Notes: generated by a model not told the origin, from the sequence alone. Counted from the first letter of the stretch, positions 16,850-24,874 are shown. The stretch is 24,949 nt of DNA from CAYQUC01 sp964420605 (GCA_964420605.1 CAYQUC010000048.1:1-24949), one strand, 5' to 3'. Numbers and translations: made by a program.

Positions 16850-17773
16850 ATGAAACAAGATAATATAAATTATTTTTATGTCGGTAGTTTTGTATTACTG
16901 ATGCTGGTGCTATTAATTGCCACGCTGATACAGATCACCGGTCGAACAGAAAAAACGGTGGATTATTATGCCTATTATACCGCCATAACCGGCATTAAAA
17001 ACGGCACAACAATTACATTTGGTGGTTACAACATTGGTTATGTTAATGCTGTAACTCCAATCAACACAAAAGACAACGGCACTAAATTTAAAGTAGTGTT
17101 ATCAATAAGACATGATTGGAATATCCCCAATGACAGTTATGCCAGCATTGTACAACCTAATTTATTATCTGAGAACCAAATTGAAATTACCGAAGGCCGT
17201 TCAACAATACCATTGGAAATTGGCGCTCTTATAGCCAGTAAAGATGCCGTCAGCATGTCAAAAATATTTGGTGACTTATCGGCCGATATAAAACCGCTAT
17301 TAAATAATCTTAATGCCGGACTTGGTGTGGTTAGTCGTGATCTTGCAGAAAAATTTCCAATAATAACAAATAATGTAAATAACTTATTAATCAGCATCAA
17401 ACAAAATTCAGATCAGTTAGCACAATTAACCAGTAAATCGCGAACCGCAAAAATGCTTAATATCATTGACAATGCTGATGATATGTCAAAAAATTTATTA
17501 ACAATATCAAAACGGTTTATAAAAACCGAGAAAAAACTCAGTGAGCTAATTAATACCAGCCATGACATTGTCATCGACAATAAACAAGAATTAAAATCAT
17601 CCATAATGGGATTAACCAATACCCTGACAACTTTATCTGAAAATGTGAATACTATTATCCATAATATTGATGCCGCATCACGTAATGTAAACGAATTTAC
17701 ACGTCAAATCCGAAATAATCCTGCCATCATATTGTCGGGAAAACCACCAAAAGATATTGCGGAGACTAAATAA
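16850..17773 (+). CDS. mlaD: MlaD-like MCE domain protein
   Basis: 307-aa substrate-binding component. One N-terminal transmembrane helix (FYVGSFVLLMLVLLIATLIQ, residues 10-29) is followed by a single MCE domain at about 37-117 (GIKNGTTITFGGYNIGYV... ending IEITEG). A long, largely helical tail of about 190 residues follows, with LNNL- and TNNVNNLL-like repeats suggesting coiled coil. E. coli MlaD has 183 aa; the extra tail resembles longer MCE proteins whose helices form a channel across the periplasm. That would fit the absence of a periplasmic MlaC gene. It is 26 nt after mlaF and overlaps the next start by one base (TAATG). Confidence 0.92.
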   Translation: MKQDNINYFYVGSFVLLMLVLLIATLIQITGRTEKTVDYYAYYTAITGIKNGTTITFGGYNIGYVNAVTPINTKDNGTKFKVVLSIRHDWNIPNDSYASIVQPNLLSENQIEITEGRSTIPLEIGALIASKDAVSMSKIFGDLSADIKPLLNNLNAGLGVVSRDLAEKFPIITNNVNNLLISIKQNSDQLAQLTSKSRTAKMLNIIDNADDMSKNLLTISKRFIKTEKKLSELINTSHDIVIDNKQELKSSIMGLTNTLTTLSENVNTIIHNIDAASRNVNEFTRQIRNNPAIILSGKPPKDIAETK

Positions 17774-18396
17774 TGACATTGGTTTATCGTAAAAAATTAA
17801 AACTAATCCCAACGTTCATTGCCAGCATATTATTAACGGCATGTTTTGGTGGCAGCAGTAATATCCCCGATGATCATTATTATCGACTACCCGAGTTAAA
17901 AGCCAACAAATTACCAAGTCCGTTATTAAATGGCTCATTACGAATTAAGAAAGTGATCACTCATGGAATTTATGCTGAACGAACACTCATCTATACCGAT
18001 AAAAATAATGAACTCAAATTAACTCGTTATCACTATCATCATTGGGAAAAATCACCTGCAAAAATTATACAAGATAATATAGTGCAATATTTAAAAGCAA
18101 AAGGTATCGCACATAAAATAAGTACACACACTAGAGAATCAAAACCAGATTATGTACTCGAAACCGAGTTAGTAACCTTACACCGCCATGTCAATGCAGG
18201 CAATTATAGTGCTGCGATTGCAATTGATTTTCGATTATTTAATAACTCCAATAATTCTATTTTTATAAACAAACGTTATTACAGCAATATTACCGCAAGC
18301 TCTGAGAATTTAGTGGATACCATTAAAGCTTATAGCCAAGGTTTTCAAAAAATTTATGACGAATTTATTATCGACTTACAAAGCGATAATTTATAA
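17773..18396 (+). CDS. ABC-type transport auxiliary lipoprotein (PqiC/LptE-like family)
   Basis: 207-aa lipoprotein with lipobox LTAC, Cys24, followed by FGGSS, suggesting the outer membrane. The body matches the ABC-type transport auxiliary lipoprotein family (PqiC/YmbA): an early YYRL strand, GSLRIKKV, RTLIYTDKNNELKLTRYHYHHWEKSPAKIIQDNIV, then an alternating beta-rich region. In the related Pqi system this lipoprotein docks the MCE tube at the outer membrane, and a similar job is likely here. GGAG lies 8 nt upstream of the ATG, which overlaps the mlaD stop. Its last 29 bp overlap the convergent sortase gene. Confidence 0.85.
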   Translation: MTLVYRKKLKLIPTFIASILLTACFGGSSNIPDDHYYRLPELKANKLPSPLLNGSLRIKKVITHGIYAERTLIYTDKNNELKLTRYHYHHWEKSPAKIIQDNIVQYLKAKGIAHKISTHTRESKPDYVLETELVTLHRHVNAGNYSAAIAIDFRLFNNSNNSIFINKRYYSNITASSENLVDTIKAYSQGFQKIYDEFIIDLQSDNL

Positions 18397-19024
18397 CTCT
18401 CTGAGCCGTAACAATATACCGTAACTTACCTCCAGGAAAAATAGCATCAAAAGGATAACACGTGACCAAAACCAGCTTAGCTGGCACTTCTGGCAACACT
18501 GAATCATTTATTACAATAAACTTATCATCAATGGATACAATCTCTGTCTTGGTAACTCGATACTGGATTACCTCTCCCGTCGGATTTTGAATATTTAATT
18601 CATCAGCGATTTTAATATCACGTAAAAATGAAAAATGCGTGTCACGATGTCCACTAATAACACTGTTACCGAGTGCGCCGGGTAATTCAGTTCCAAACCG
18701 ATAGCCTGGCCCAAAGGCCAAGGTTCGACCATTATCACCAGCCAACACGTATAACTCAGTATTGTATTTTTTTGAACTTAATTTAGCCACCGGCCAAGTA
18801 TCAGCCCACGACCACGGTTTAACCTGTTGTTCACCTTTTAAAGTTTTATCCCAAGCGTGTTCAATTAAATATTGTGCCACGATAGCTTTGGCATAAATAT
18901 AACCTCCTTGTCCTAATTGTTGCATTGATAAAGTTAACAACACAATAAACACCACTCTAGCTGGAGTTAATTTTCTGGCATAATATTTAAATCGGTAATA
19001 CACTTTAAGCGTGGAAAACCACAT
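18368..19024 (-). CDS. class GN sortase (marine proteobacterial type)
   Basis: 218-aa membrane-bound cysteine transpeptidase. One N-terminal hydrophobic segment at about 24-50 anchors it with the catalytic domain in the periplasm. The catalytic residues are all visible: H126 in SGHRDTHFSFL, C189 in LVTCYPFDA, and R202 in GGKLRYIV. The upstream GRTLAFGPG segment is typical of this class. Class GN sortases occur in Gram-negatives with one dedicated substrate, and the putative substrate is the gene just upstream, ending 4 nt before this start. There is no Shine-Dalgarno, so coupling is likely. It cleaves a C-terminal signal at a threonine and transfers the protein to an unknown acceptor. Confidence 0.93.
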   Translation of the reverse strand: MWFSTLKVYYRFKYYARKLTPARVVFIVLLTLSMQQLGQGGYIYAKAIVAQYLIEHAWDKTLKGEQQVKPWSWADTWPVAKLSSKKYNTELYVLAGDNGRTLAFGPGYRFGTELPGALGNSVISGHRDTHFSFLRDIKIADELNIQNPTGEVIQYRVTKTEIVSIDDKFIVINDSVLPEVPAKLVLVTCYPFDAIFPGGKLRYIVTAQRVINYRFVSR

Positions 19025-19028
19025 GATA

Positions 19029-21275
19029 TTACGATGCTTTATTTAAATTAAAATAAGGGTATAGGCTGCGTAGTTTCTTAAAAACCCATTTTTTTCGCAA
19101 TAGAAAAAGTAAACTCAATAACAATAATTGTACCCCCATTAATAAATGCAGCTCTCCGGATGTTGCTGTTTGTGCATACTGTCCCGGTATCAGTTCTTGT
19201 CGTGATTTAGAACGTGGCATTGAATTCGTTATTCTTGATTTCATTAATTTATCAAGCTCTGGTCTTGTTGGAGTAGTATCAACAGCAACTAAACTGGTAT
19301 ATTTACTCACTAAATGATGGGCTAGTGCTAACGTTATAATTTTCTGTTTTAAATCTTTAACTATCTGCGAGCTTGAATTATTTCTATATTCTAATATACC
19401 ATCCATAATTGATGCTATTTTTTCACGCGCCCACAAAATCGCGATACCGGTATCGTGTTTAGTTGAAGATAAGGTAAATTCTGTTTGCCAATTTTGTTGG
19501 TTTTGGTTTCCCGTGATAAGTAGTTGCTGGTTACTATTAACTGCGCTATTTTTATTGACTTTAGCCGTAAAGATTAACGGCTCACCCGCGTACAAGTCCG
19601 GTAAACGTTTTGGCCAAACTTCAACATCCATACCTTTTGGCCAATGTACTGTTAAATTATGCATCACGGGTTTCTCTAGTTTAGAAAATAACGCTGACAT
19701 TTTTTGTTTCACCTCAGAAATTTTCCCAATATAAGTATACGTACCTCGACCAAATTTAGCAGCCTTAGTCATAAAATGACTATTAGGTGATGATCCTATA
19801 GCAACCGTAAATAATCGATTAGTACCCAAATTATTTTTTATGTAACCAAATAATTCATCTTCATTTCCAACGCTACCATCGGTTAAGAATATAATTTGAC
19901 GAATGTATTCACTGTCCCCACCTGATGTCAGTGCGGCTTTCAAAGCCGACAACATTTCTGTGCCACCATCAGCTGTTAATCGACGCACAAAATTTATGGC
20001 AACCGAAGTATTTTTACTGGTAGCAAGTCGACTCTGACTAAATAATGAATTTGTTATTGAATCAAACTCAATGATATTAAATTTATCAAATGTTCGTAGT
20101 CTTGAAATGGCAAGCAATAATGCAGATTTCGCTTGTCGCATTGATGCGCCGTGCATCGAACCCGAGGTATCTATAATATAGGTTACATCTCTAGCGAGTA
20201 CCTGGTTTTGATTGTCACTACTCGGTGGCATAATCATCACTAAATGATATTCTTGTTGTGCTGTTACTTCGGTGAATAATGCCGCTTGTGGAATAGTACC
20301 CAATTCAGGTTGCCACACTAATTCAAAATCGCGATCACTTGGAATATTGTTATTAATTAAACTAACGGTATATTGTCCTTGCATGTGCATTACGGATTTT
20401 ATCTCATGATAGCTACTGTTAATTTCCTTAATGGCAAAGCCGGCATTAAGTTCCACGTAGATACTAATTGGATTTTGTTGCTTGCTATGATTATTATTTT
20501 GGGGTGGTGTAATTCGACTTGCATCAGAAACAGATGCGCGCTTAAATGACCAACCACTATCATTTTCAATATTTTCAGTTGTAGATATTGTTTTCGCTGC
20601 ATTCGGAATATAGCGCGGTGTTATCGTTGAGGGAAAACGAAGTTTGAATTGGCCATTATCAAATTTCACTACTTGTTGATATTCTATTTCAACCAACACT
20701 GTTTCACCCGGTCCAATATTCGCCACTGAGTTGGTAAATAAATTAGGACGCTCTTGTTCAATCAATGCGGCTTTTTTACCTTGCCGTTTAGCCTGGTTGT
20801 ATATTCGCTTAGCTTCTTGTCGCTCTTTAATTTGACCTTCAATCGTACGCTCACCAATACGCAATTTCATGTGATCCACCGCAGCCGATTCGGGCAGTGG
20901 AAACACATACACACCTTCCAGCCATTGTGATGACTCATTCTTAAATTGCTGAGTCAATTTAGTGCGAACCACCATACCTGAAACTTTTATATTTACCTCA
21001 GTTTTCAAACTTGGCGACAAACTATAACGACCTGGAGTATCGGTCTTATACAATAAGCTGCCTTGATGTACATCTGAAAACCCAACATAATCATCCCTTA
21101 TATAGTTAGCGTCATAACTGGCCGCTTCAACGTTCACCGCGATTAAGACCAACGCAATGATAAAACCAACCGAAGTCAAAATATTCATAACGGTATCTTC
21201 TAACGAGTCAAACCAATGTGGTGAATTGTTCTCGTTCTGTGAATCCTCTATCAAAAACATGTCTCTATTTTTCAT
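19029..21275 (-). CDS. VIT/vWA domain protein, dedicated sortase target
   Basis: 748-aa predicted substrate of the adjacent sortase. An N-terminal segment of about 30 residues precedes a hydrophobic signal or anchor (ILTSVGFIIALVLIAV) ending near VEAAS. A VIT domain (about residues 75-215) follows, with FKNESSQWLEGVYVFPLP. The vWA domain has an intact MIDAS DTSGS (D369, S371, S373), GGTEM and LTDGS. The C-terminus is a sorting signal: AQTATSG at 701-707, a hydrophobic stretch (LLLLSLLFLL) and a basic tail (RKKWVFKKLR). I chose ATG 21275, which has AAGG 8 nt upstream; the frame is open to 21458 but that part has no family character. The fold resembles inter-alpha-trypsin-inhibitor heavy chains. 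Its function on the surface is unknown. Confidence 0.9.
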   Translation of the reverse strand: MKNRDMFLIEDSQNENNSPHWFDSLEDTVMNILTSVGFIIALVLIAVNVEAASYDANYIRDDYVGFSDVHQGSLLYKTDTPGRYSLSPSLKTEVNIKVSGMVVRTKLTQQFKNESSQWLEGVYVFPLPESAAVDHMKLRIGERTIEGQIKERQEAKRIYNQAKRQGKKAALIEQERPNLFTNSVANIGPGETVLVEIEYQQVVKFDNGQFKLRFPSTITPRYIPNAAKTISTTENIENDSGWSFKRASVSDASRITPPQNNNHSKQQNPISIYVELNAGFAIKEINSSYHEIKSVMHMQGQYTVSLINNNIPSDRDFELVWQPELGTIPQAALFTEVTAQQEYHLVMIMPPSSDNQNQVLARDVTYIIDTSGSMHGASMRQAKSALLLAISRLRTFDKFNIIEFDSITNSLFSQSRLATSKNTSVAINFVRRLTADGGTEMLSALKAALTSGGDSEYIRQIIFLTDGSVGNEDELFGYIKNNLGTNRLFTVAIGSSPNSHFMTKAAKFGRGTYTYIGKISEVKQKMSALFSKLEKPVMHNLTVHWPKGMDVEVWPKRLPDLYAGEPLIFTAKVNKNSAVNSNQQLLITGNQNQQNWQTEFTLSSTKHDTGIAILWAREKIASIMDGILEYRNNSSSQIVKDLKQKIITLALAHHLVSKYTSLVAVDTTPTRPELDKLMKSRITNSMPRSKSRQELIPGQYAQTATSGELHLLMGVQLLLLSLLFLLRKKWVFKKLRSLYPYFNLNKAS

Positions 21276-21588
21276 AACATAAGCCTTTTGTTCATCTTGT
21301 TGATGGTTATTCTTATAAGATCCAGCGTGCAGTCCATTGCAATCCCAGTCCCTGTTAAGCGCCGGCTGAGGTCTCGATGTCAGTTCAAATCCCTCAATGT
21401 TATTAAACACCAGCACTCTGGCTTTCTCGGGCTTGAAAATAGACAAATTTAGGAGCAATTATGATGAAATAGGGCAATTGAAGTATTAGCCACTATCTTG
21501 ACTAAAAGTATGCTAACGTATTAATTAAGCTAAGCTGCGTATAAGGATTGTTTTATTCCTCGTATTAACTTTTTACAGATTCAAGCAA
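21276..21588. other. leader/promoter region of the sortase operon
   Basis: The reading frame of the sortase target stays open here to 21458, but I judge it non-coding. On the - strand a TTATAA near 21312-21317 with TTGCAA 18 nt upstream is a weak promoter candidate. No RNA gene is recognised. Confidence 0.3.
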
Positions 21589-21677
21589 GGATATGGAGTT
21601 GGGAGCGGCAAATTAAGACCATCTGCCACTTGGATGTGGCTAGCGAGTCTTAATTTGCCGCTCCCAACTCCATATCC
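21589..21677. repeat. palindromic repeat element 1 (perfect 31-bp arms)
   Basis: Arms at 21589-21619 and 21647-21677 are perfectly complementary over 31 bp and separated by 27 nt that contain a nested 5-bp hairpin (GCCAC/GTGGC). Read on the - strand, the inner arm and loop start TTAAGACTCGC, matching the CTAAGACTCGC of the element at 24895. The bases on both outer edges do not pair, so the ends are sharp. Confidence 0.9.
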
Positions 21678-21760
21678 GAATTTAAACTACATAATTTACT
21701 TATATGCAATTCGGATTAATTATACTAGGGCTGTAGATCATTTAGATTTGTAGTTTTAAT

Positions 21761-21880
21761 CCGGCCACGAAATCGGGATAGTCCTATCAAGACACGCAAA
21801 ACATTGCCATCCATGGCGTGCTCCGGTGCCGCTTCCTGCGACACACGGTCTTGACAGGACTATCCCGATTCCGTGCCCTA
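21761..21880. repeat. palindromic repeat element 2 (GCCATCCATGGC core)
   Basis: Arms at 21766-21793 and 21848-21875 pair over 28 bp with two mismatches; a weaker extension brings in GGC/GCCC outside. The 54-nt centre has the nested palindrome GCCATCCATGGC at 21806-21817, then a GC-richer stretch (gtgctccggtgccgcttcct). The element ends about 15 bp before the -35 of pdsR. Confidence 0.9.
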
Positions 21881-21890
21881 ACTTAAGTTG

Positions 21891-21919
21891 TTTACAACAA
21901 TTATTTATTCAGTTATAAA
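21891..21919 (+). promoter_or_regulatory. sigma-70 type promoter of pdsR
   Basis: TTTACA (21891-21896) and TATAAA (21914-21919) are each one base from consensus, with the ideal 17-nt spacing. Transcription from about 21926 would leave a leader of about 37 nt and supports the ATG at 21963 as the real start. Confidence 0.6.
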
Positions 21920-21962
21920 ATCTAAAAAAAAACTAAACTATAAAATTACAAAAATTAAAATC

Positions 21963-22667
21963 ATGGCAACAACACGTACAATAGCAATAGTGGAAGATGA
22001 ACCTGCAATTCGCGATAACTACGCCGAAGTTTTTCGCGCACAAGGTTATTTAGTTGATCTTTTTGAGACTAGAGAAACGGCTCTCGCGGCATTCACTAAA
22101 AAGCTACCAGATTTGGCATTATTAGATATCGGTCTAAAAAATGATATTGATGGTGGTTTTGAATTGTGTCGCAATTTGCGCCAGTTATCCGATAGCCTGC
22201 CCATCATTTTTTTAACCGCAAGGGATAGTGATCTTGACACCATCTCCGGTCTTCGGCTTGGCGCTGATGATTATCTGACCAAAGATATTTCTATTGAAAA
22301 TATCTGCGCTCGAATTTCCGCATTTTTTCGACGATTGGATTTATCACAGCAAGTTAATGAACCTGAAAGTGAAATTATAAGCGGTCCACTGACATTGAAT
22401 AAAAATCGCTTTACGATTCAATGGCAAGAACAATTCATTGATTTAACTTTAACTGAGTTTTGGCTTATTTATACTTTAGTATTACACCCCGGTCATGTAA
22501 AAAACCGTAACCAATTAATGGATGAAGCTAAAATATATGTTGATGATGCAACAATTACCTCCCATATTAAACGAATACGCAATAAATTTTTAGCCATCGA
22601 TAAGGATTTTAATTGTATCGATACAGTTTATGGTATCGGTTATCGATGGAATCAACAAAAAACTTAA
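21963..22667 (+). CDS. pdsR: response regulator of the proteobacterial dedicated sortase system
   Basis: 234-aa OmpR/PhoB-type transcription factor. The receiver domain has the acidic pocket E11-D12, phospho-acceptor D55 in LLDIGL, T85 in FLTARD and K107 in YLTKD. The C-terminal winged helix (about 145-232) has LTLTEFWLIYTLVLHPG and ends TVYGIGYRW. The frame is open back to a TTG at 21888, but those residues (Lys-rich, low complexity) lie across the predicted promoter and leader, so I start at ATG 21963. The ATG lacks a Shine-Dalgarno. It is divergent from the sortase operon, its likely target, and 14 nt upstream of the kinase gene. Confidence 0.9.
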   Translation: MATTRTIAIVEDEPAIRDNYAEVFRAQGYLVDLFETRETALAAFTKKLPDLALLDIGLKNDIDGGFELCRNLRQLSDSLPIIFLTARDSDLDTISGLRLGADDYLTKDISIENICARISAFFRRLDLSQQVNEPESEIISGPLTLNKNRFTIQWQEQFIDLTLTEFWLIYTLVLHPGHVKNRNQLMDEAKIYVDDATITSHIKRIRNKFLAIDKDFNCIDTVYGIGYRWNQQKT

Positions 22668-22681
22668 ACGTTATCGAGTGC

Positions 22682-24814
22682 ATGAAACTTAGTATTCGCA
22701 AAAAGTTATTACTATCCTCACTGCTATTACTGTTCATTCCGTGGATGGGATATAAATCCATCCAGAATGTTGAAAATGATCTACGGCTTGACCAAGAAAA
22801 ACAATTATTAAACCGAGCTAATTTAGTGTCAGTGGTATTACAAGAACAAGCCAGTTTATTTTCAAATGATAAAAAAATTGACTCTCCCGAATATACCAAC
22901 CATGTATATGTTCGGCAATTAAATTCAGCTATTCAATTAGATGGATACAGCGGTGATTGGGAAAGTTATAATGATCGATTCCGATTATTCAAAAACACGG
23001 CTAAAAATAAACCCAATATAGACAACTTATCGTTTCAACATCAAGTTGGAAACTATAAACGGTATCTCTACGCCATATTTAAAGTTGTTGATGATAAAAT
23101 AATTTATCGTCGGCCAGGAAGTTTTCGTTTAACTAAAAGCGATCACTTACGCATTAATATGATCAATACCAAAGGTGAGCTACAACAGTTTATCATTGCA
23201 ACTCAAACTCCTGGCTGGGTAACTGCGCATAGAATTGTACGTGATAGTGAGCCAGTGCCCGAAGTGAGAATAAAAGGTGAGTGGCAAGAAACAGAATCAG
23301 GTTATAATATCGAAATTCGAATTCCGCTAAAAATGATAGGCAATATGATTTCGTTTGCAATTGCCGATGTCGATGATGAAGACACACGTGACATCAGAAA
23401 AATAATAGGGACAGCCGATCCAACCAACCCCTTTGCGTTAGCATCAATAATAGTGCCTTCCCCGGTGGTCGAATCATTACTTAAAAAAATTCACCAAGGC
23501 GTTAGCCGTACCTGGGTAATCGATAATAACTACCGTGTAATTGCAGTCGTCGGCAGTTTAAAGACGAACCTCTATAATACCAGTGATACCGGAGGAGAAA
23601 GTAACTCTAATCGAAATAAAGAACAATCATCTTCCACTTTACAAGATTTAATGCGTATTTTTTATCAATTATTACTAGCACAGCCCAATCGGCAATTTAC
23701 GGATGACTTATCGTCAGCATCCGTACTAACGGGCAGTGAATTTAAATCAGCACTGTCAGGACATGCCGCGTCACAATGGCGTAGCACCAGTAATACTGAA
23801 CTAAATATTTTAACAGTAACCCACCCTATTATCATCAATGATAAGGTAGTTGGTGCAATTGCTATCGAAGAAACGAACACCAGTATATTAATATTACAAA
23901 ATCGTGCATTTAAAATATTAATTAATTTAAGTATTATCACATTTTTAATTGCAACCACAGTACTGTTACTCTTTGCCTCACGGCTTTCAATTCGAATTAG
24001 ACGATTGCGTAATGATGCCGAACACGCAATCTCAACTGATGGTCGTGTTCAAGGTTCGATGAAAATCACACATTCTAGTGATGAAATTGGGGATTTATCT
24101 CGAAGTTTTTCTGATATGCTTAACAGGTTATCTCAATACAATCGATATTTGGAAACCATGGCCAGTAAATTATCCCATGAATTACGCACCCCGATTACAG
24201 TGGTACGTTCGTCATTGGATAACCTGGAGTTAAATAAAAACCCAAGTGATTCTAAAGTTGTATTAAAAAGAGCCCGTGATGGCTTGAATCGACTGAGTAA
24301 TATATTAACTCGAATGAGTGAAGCCTCTCGATTGGAACAAACACTTCACAATGAAGAAAAAATAAAATTTAATCTTAGTGACGTTATTAGTTCCTGCATT
24401 GAAGCTTATCAAAGCGTAAACCCGGACATTAGATTTGAGTTAATAAAAAATCAAGATACTTTAACTATTCATGGCGTGCCTGAATTTATAGCGCAACTAT
24501 TAGATAAATTAATCAGTAATGCGATAGATTTTCATGAGCCAAACTCCATCATAACCGTTAGGTTAATAAAACACGATAATTCAATAATATTGTCCGTCAG
24601 TAATAATGGTCCGTGTTTACCCGAGGATATGCAGAATAATTTATTTGATTCCATGGTATCCATTAGAACCAAACAATCAACCGAGACCCATCTTGGATTA
24701 GGACTCTATATAGTTCGTTTAATCGCACAATTTCATCAAGCAGAGGTAGTCGCTTCTAACCTAGATACTAATAATGGTGTTAAATTTGAAATAAAATTTC
24801 CAGTATTAATGTAG
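22682..24814 (+). CDS. pdsS: sensor histidine kinase of the proteobacterial dedicated sortase system
   Basis: 710-aa inner-membrane kinase. TM1 at about 9-25 (LLLSSLLLLFIPWMG) and TM2 at about 413-437 enclose a large periplasmic region. Its first part (about 80-245) reads like a CBM9-type beta-sandwich: LDGYSGDWE, YLYAIFKVVDD, SDHLRINM, then GYNIEIRIPLKMIG and ISFAIADVDD. A HAMP linker follows, then the H box KLSHELRTP with H499. The ATPase domain follows: an N box with ISNAIDFHEP, a G1-like NNGP, and LGLGLYIV. ATG 22682 is chosen because it directly precedes the basic KLSIRKK and TM1; earlier ATGs at 22646 and 22613 would overlap pdsR. It should phosphorylate PdsR and control the sortase and target genes. 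Confidence 0.92.
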   Translation: MKLSIRKKLLLSSLLLLFIPWMGYKSIQNVENDLRLDQEKQLLNRANLVSVVLQEQASLFSNDKKIDSPEYTNHVYVRQLNSAIQLDGYSGDWESYNDRFRLFKNTAKNKPNIDNLSFQHQVGNYKRYLYAIFKVVDDKIIYRRPGSFRLTKSDHLRINMINTKGELQQFIIATQTPGWVTAHRIVRDSEPVPEVRIKGEWQETESGYNIEIRIPLKMIGNMISFAIADVDDEDTRDIRKIIGTADPTNPFALASIIVPSPVVESLLKKIHQGVSRTWVIDNNYRVIAVVGSLKTNLYNTSDTGGESNSNRNKEQSSSTLQDLMRIFYQLLLAQPNRQFTDDLSSASVLTGSEFKSALSGHAASQWRSTSNTELNILTVTHPIIINDKVVGAIAIEETNTSILILQNRAFKILINLSIITFLIATTVLLLFASRLSIRIRRLRNDAEHAISTDGRVQGSMKITHSSDEIGDLSRSFSDMLNRLSQYNRYLETMASKLSHELRTPITVVRSSLDNLELNKNPSDSKVVLKRARDGLNRLSNILTRMSEASRLEQTLHNEEKIKFNLSDVISSCIEAYQSVNPDIRFELIKNQDTLTIHGVPEFIAQLLDKLISNAIDFHEPNSIITVRLIKHDNSIILSVSNNGPCLPEDMQNNLFDSMVSIRTKQSTETHLGLGLYIVRLIAQFHQAEVVASNLDTNNGVKFEIKFPVLM

Positions 24815-24874
24815 CTAGACTAAAGAGTTGTTACGGGTTTTACTAACAATACACTTAAAAAGGATACTTATAAA

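Noticed and set aside
21376..21396. tRNA T-loop-like sequence (GTTCAAATCC)
   Set aside because: The flanking bases do not pair as a T stem, and no acceptor, D or anticodon arms can be drawn around it.
21276..21458. 61-codon N-terminal extension of the sortase target frame
   Set aside because: It has no Shine-Dalgarno, no signal-peptide character and no family resemblance, and the downstream ATG at 21275 has a good ribosome site followed by a signal anchor.
21589..21677. Integron attC site or simple terminator
   Set aside because: No attC R'/R'' core motifs are recognisable, the arms are far longer and perfect, and no T tract follows on either strand; the match to the other palindromic elements explains it better.
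21888..21962. 25-residue N-terminal extension of PdsR from a TTG
   Set aside because: It overlaps a near-consensus promoter, is Lys/Ile-rich low complexity, and the receiver domain starts normally at ATG 21963.
24825..24850. Terminator after pdsS
   Set aside because: TTGTTA/TAACAA makes only a 6-bp stem with a 10-nt loop and has no T run.
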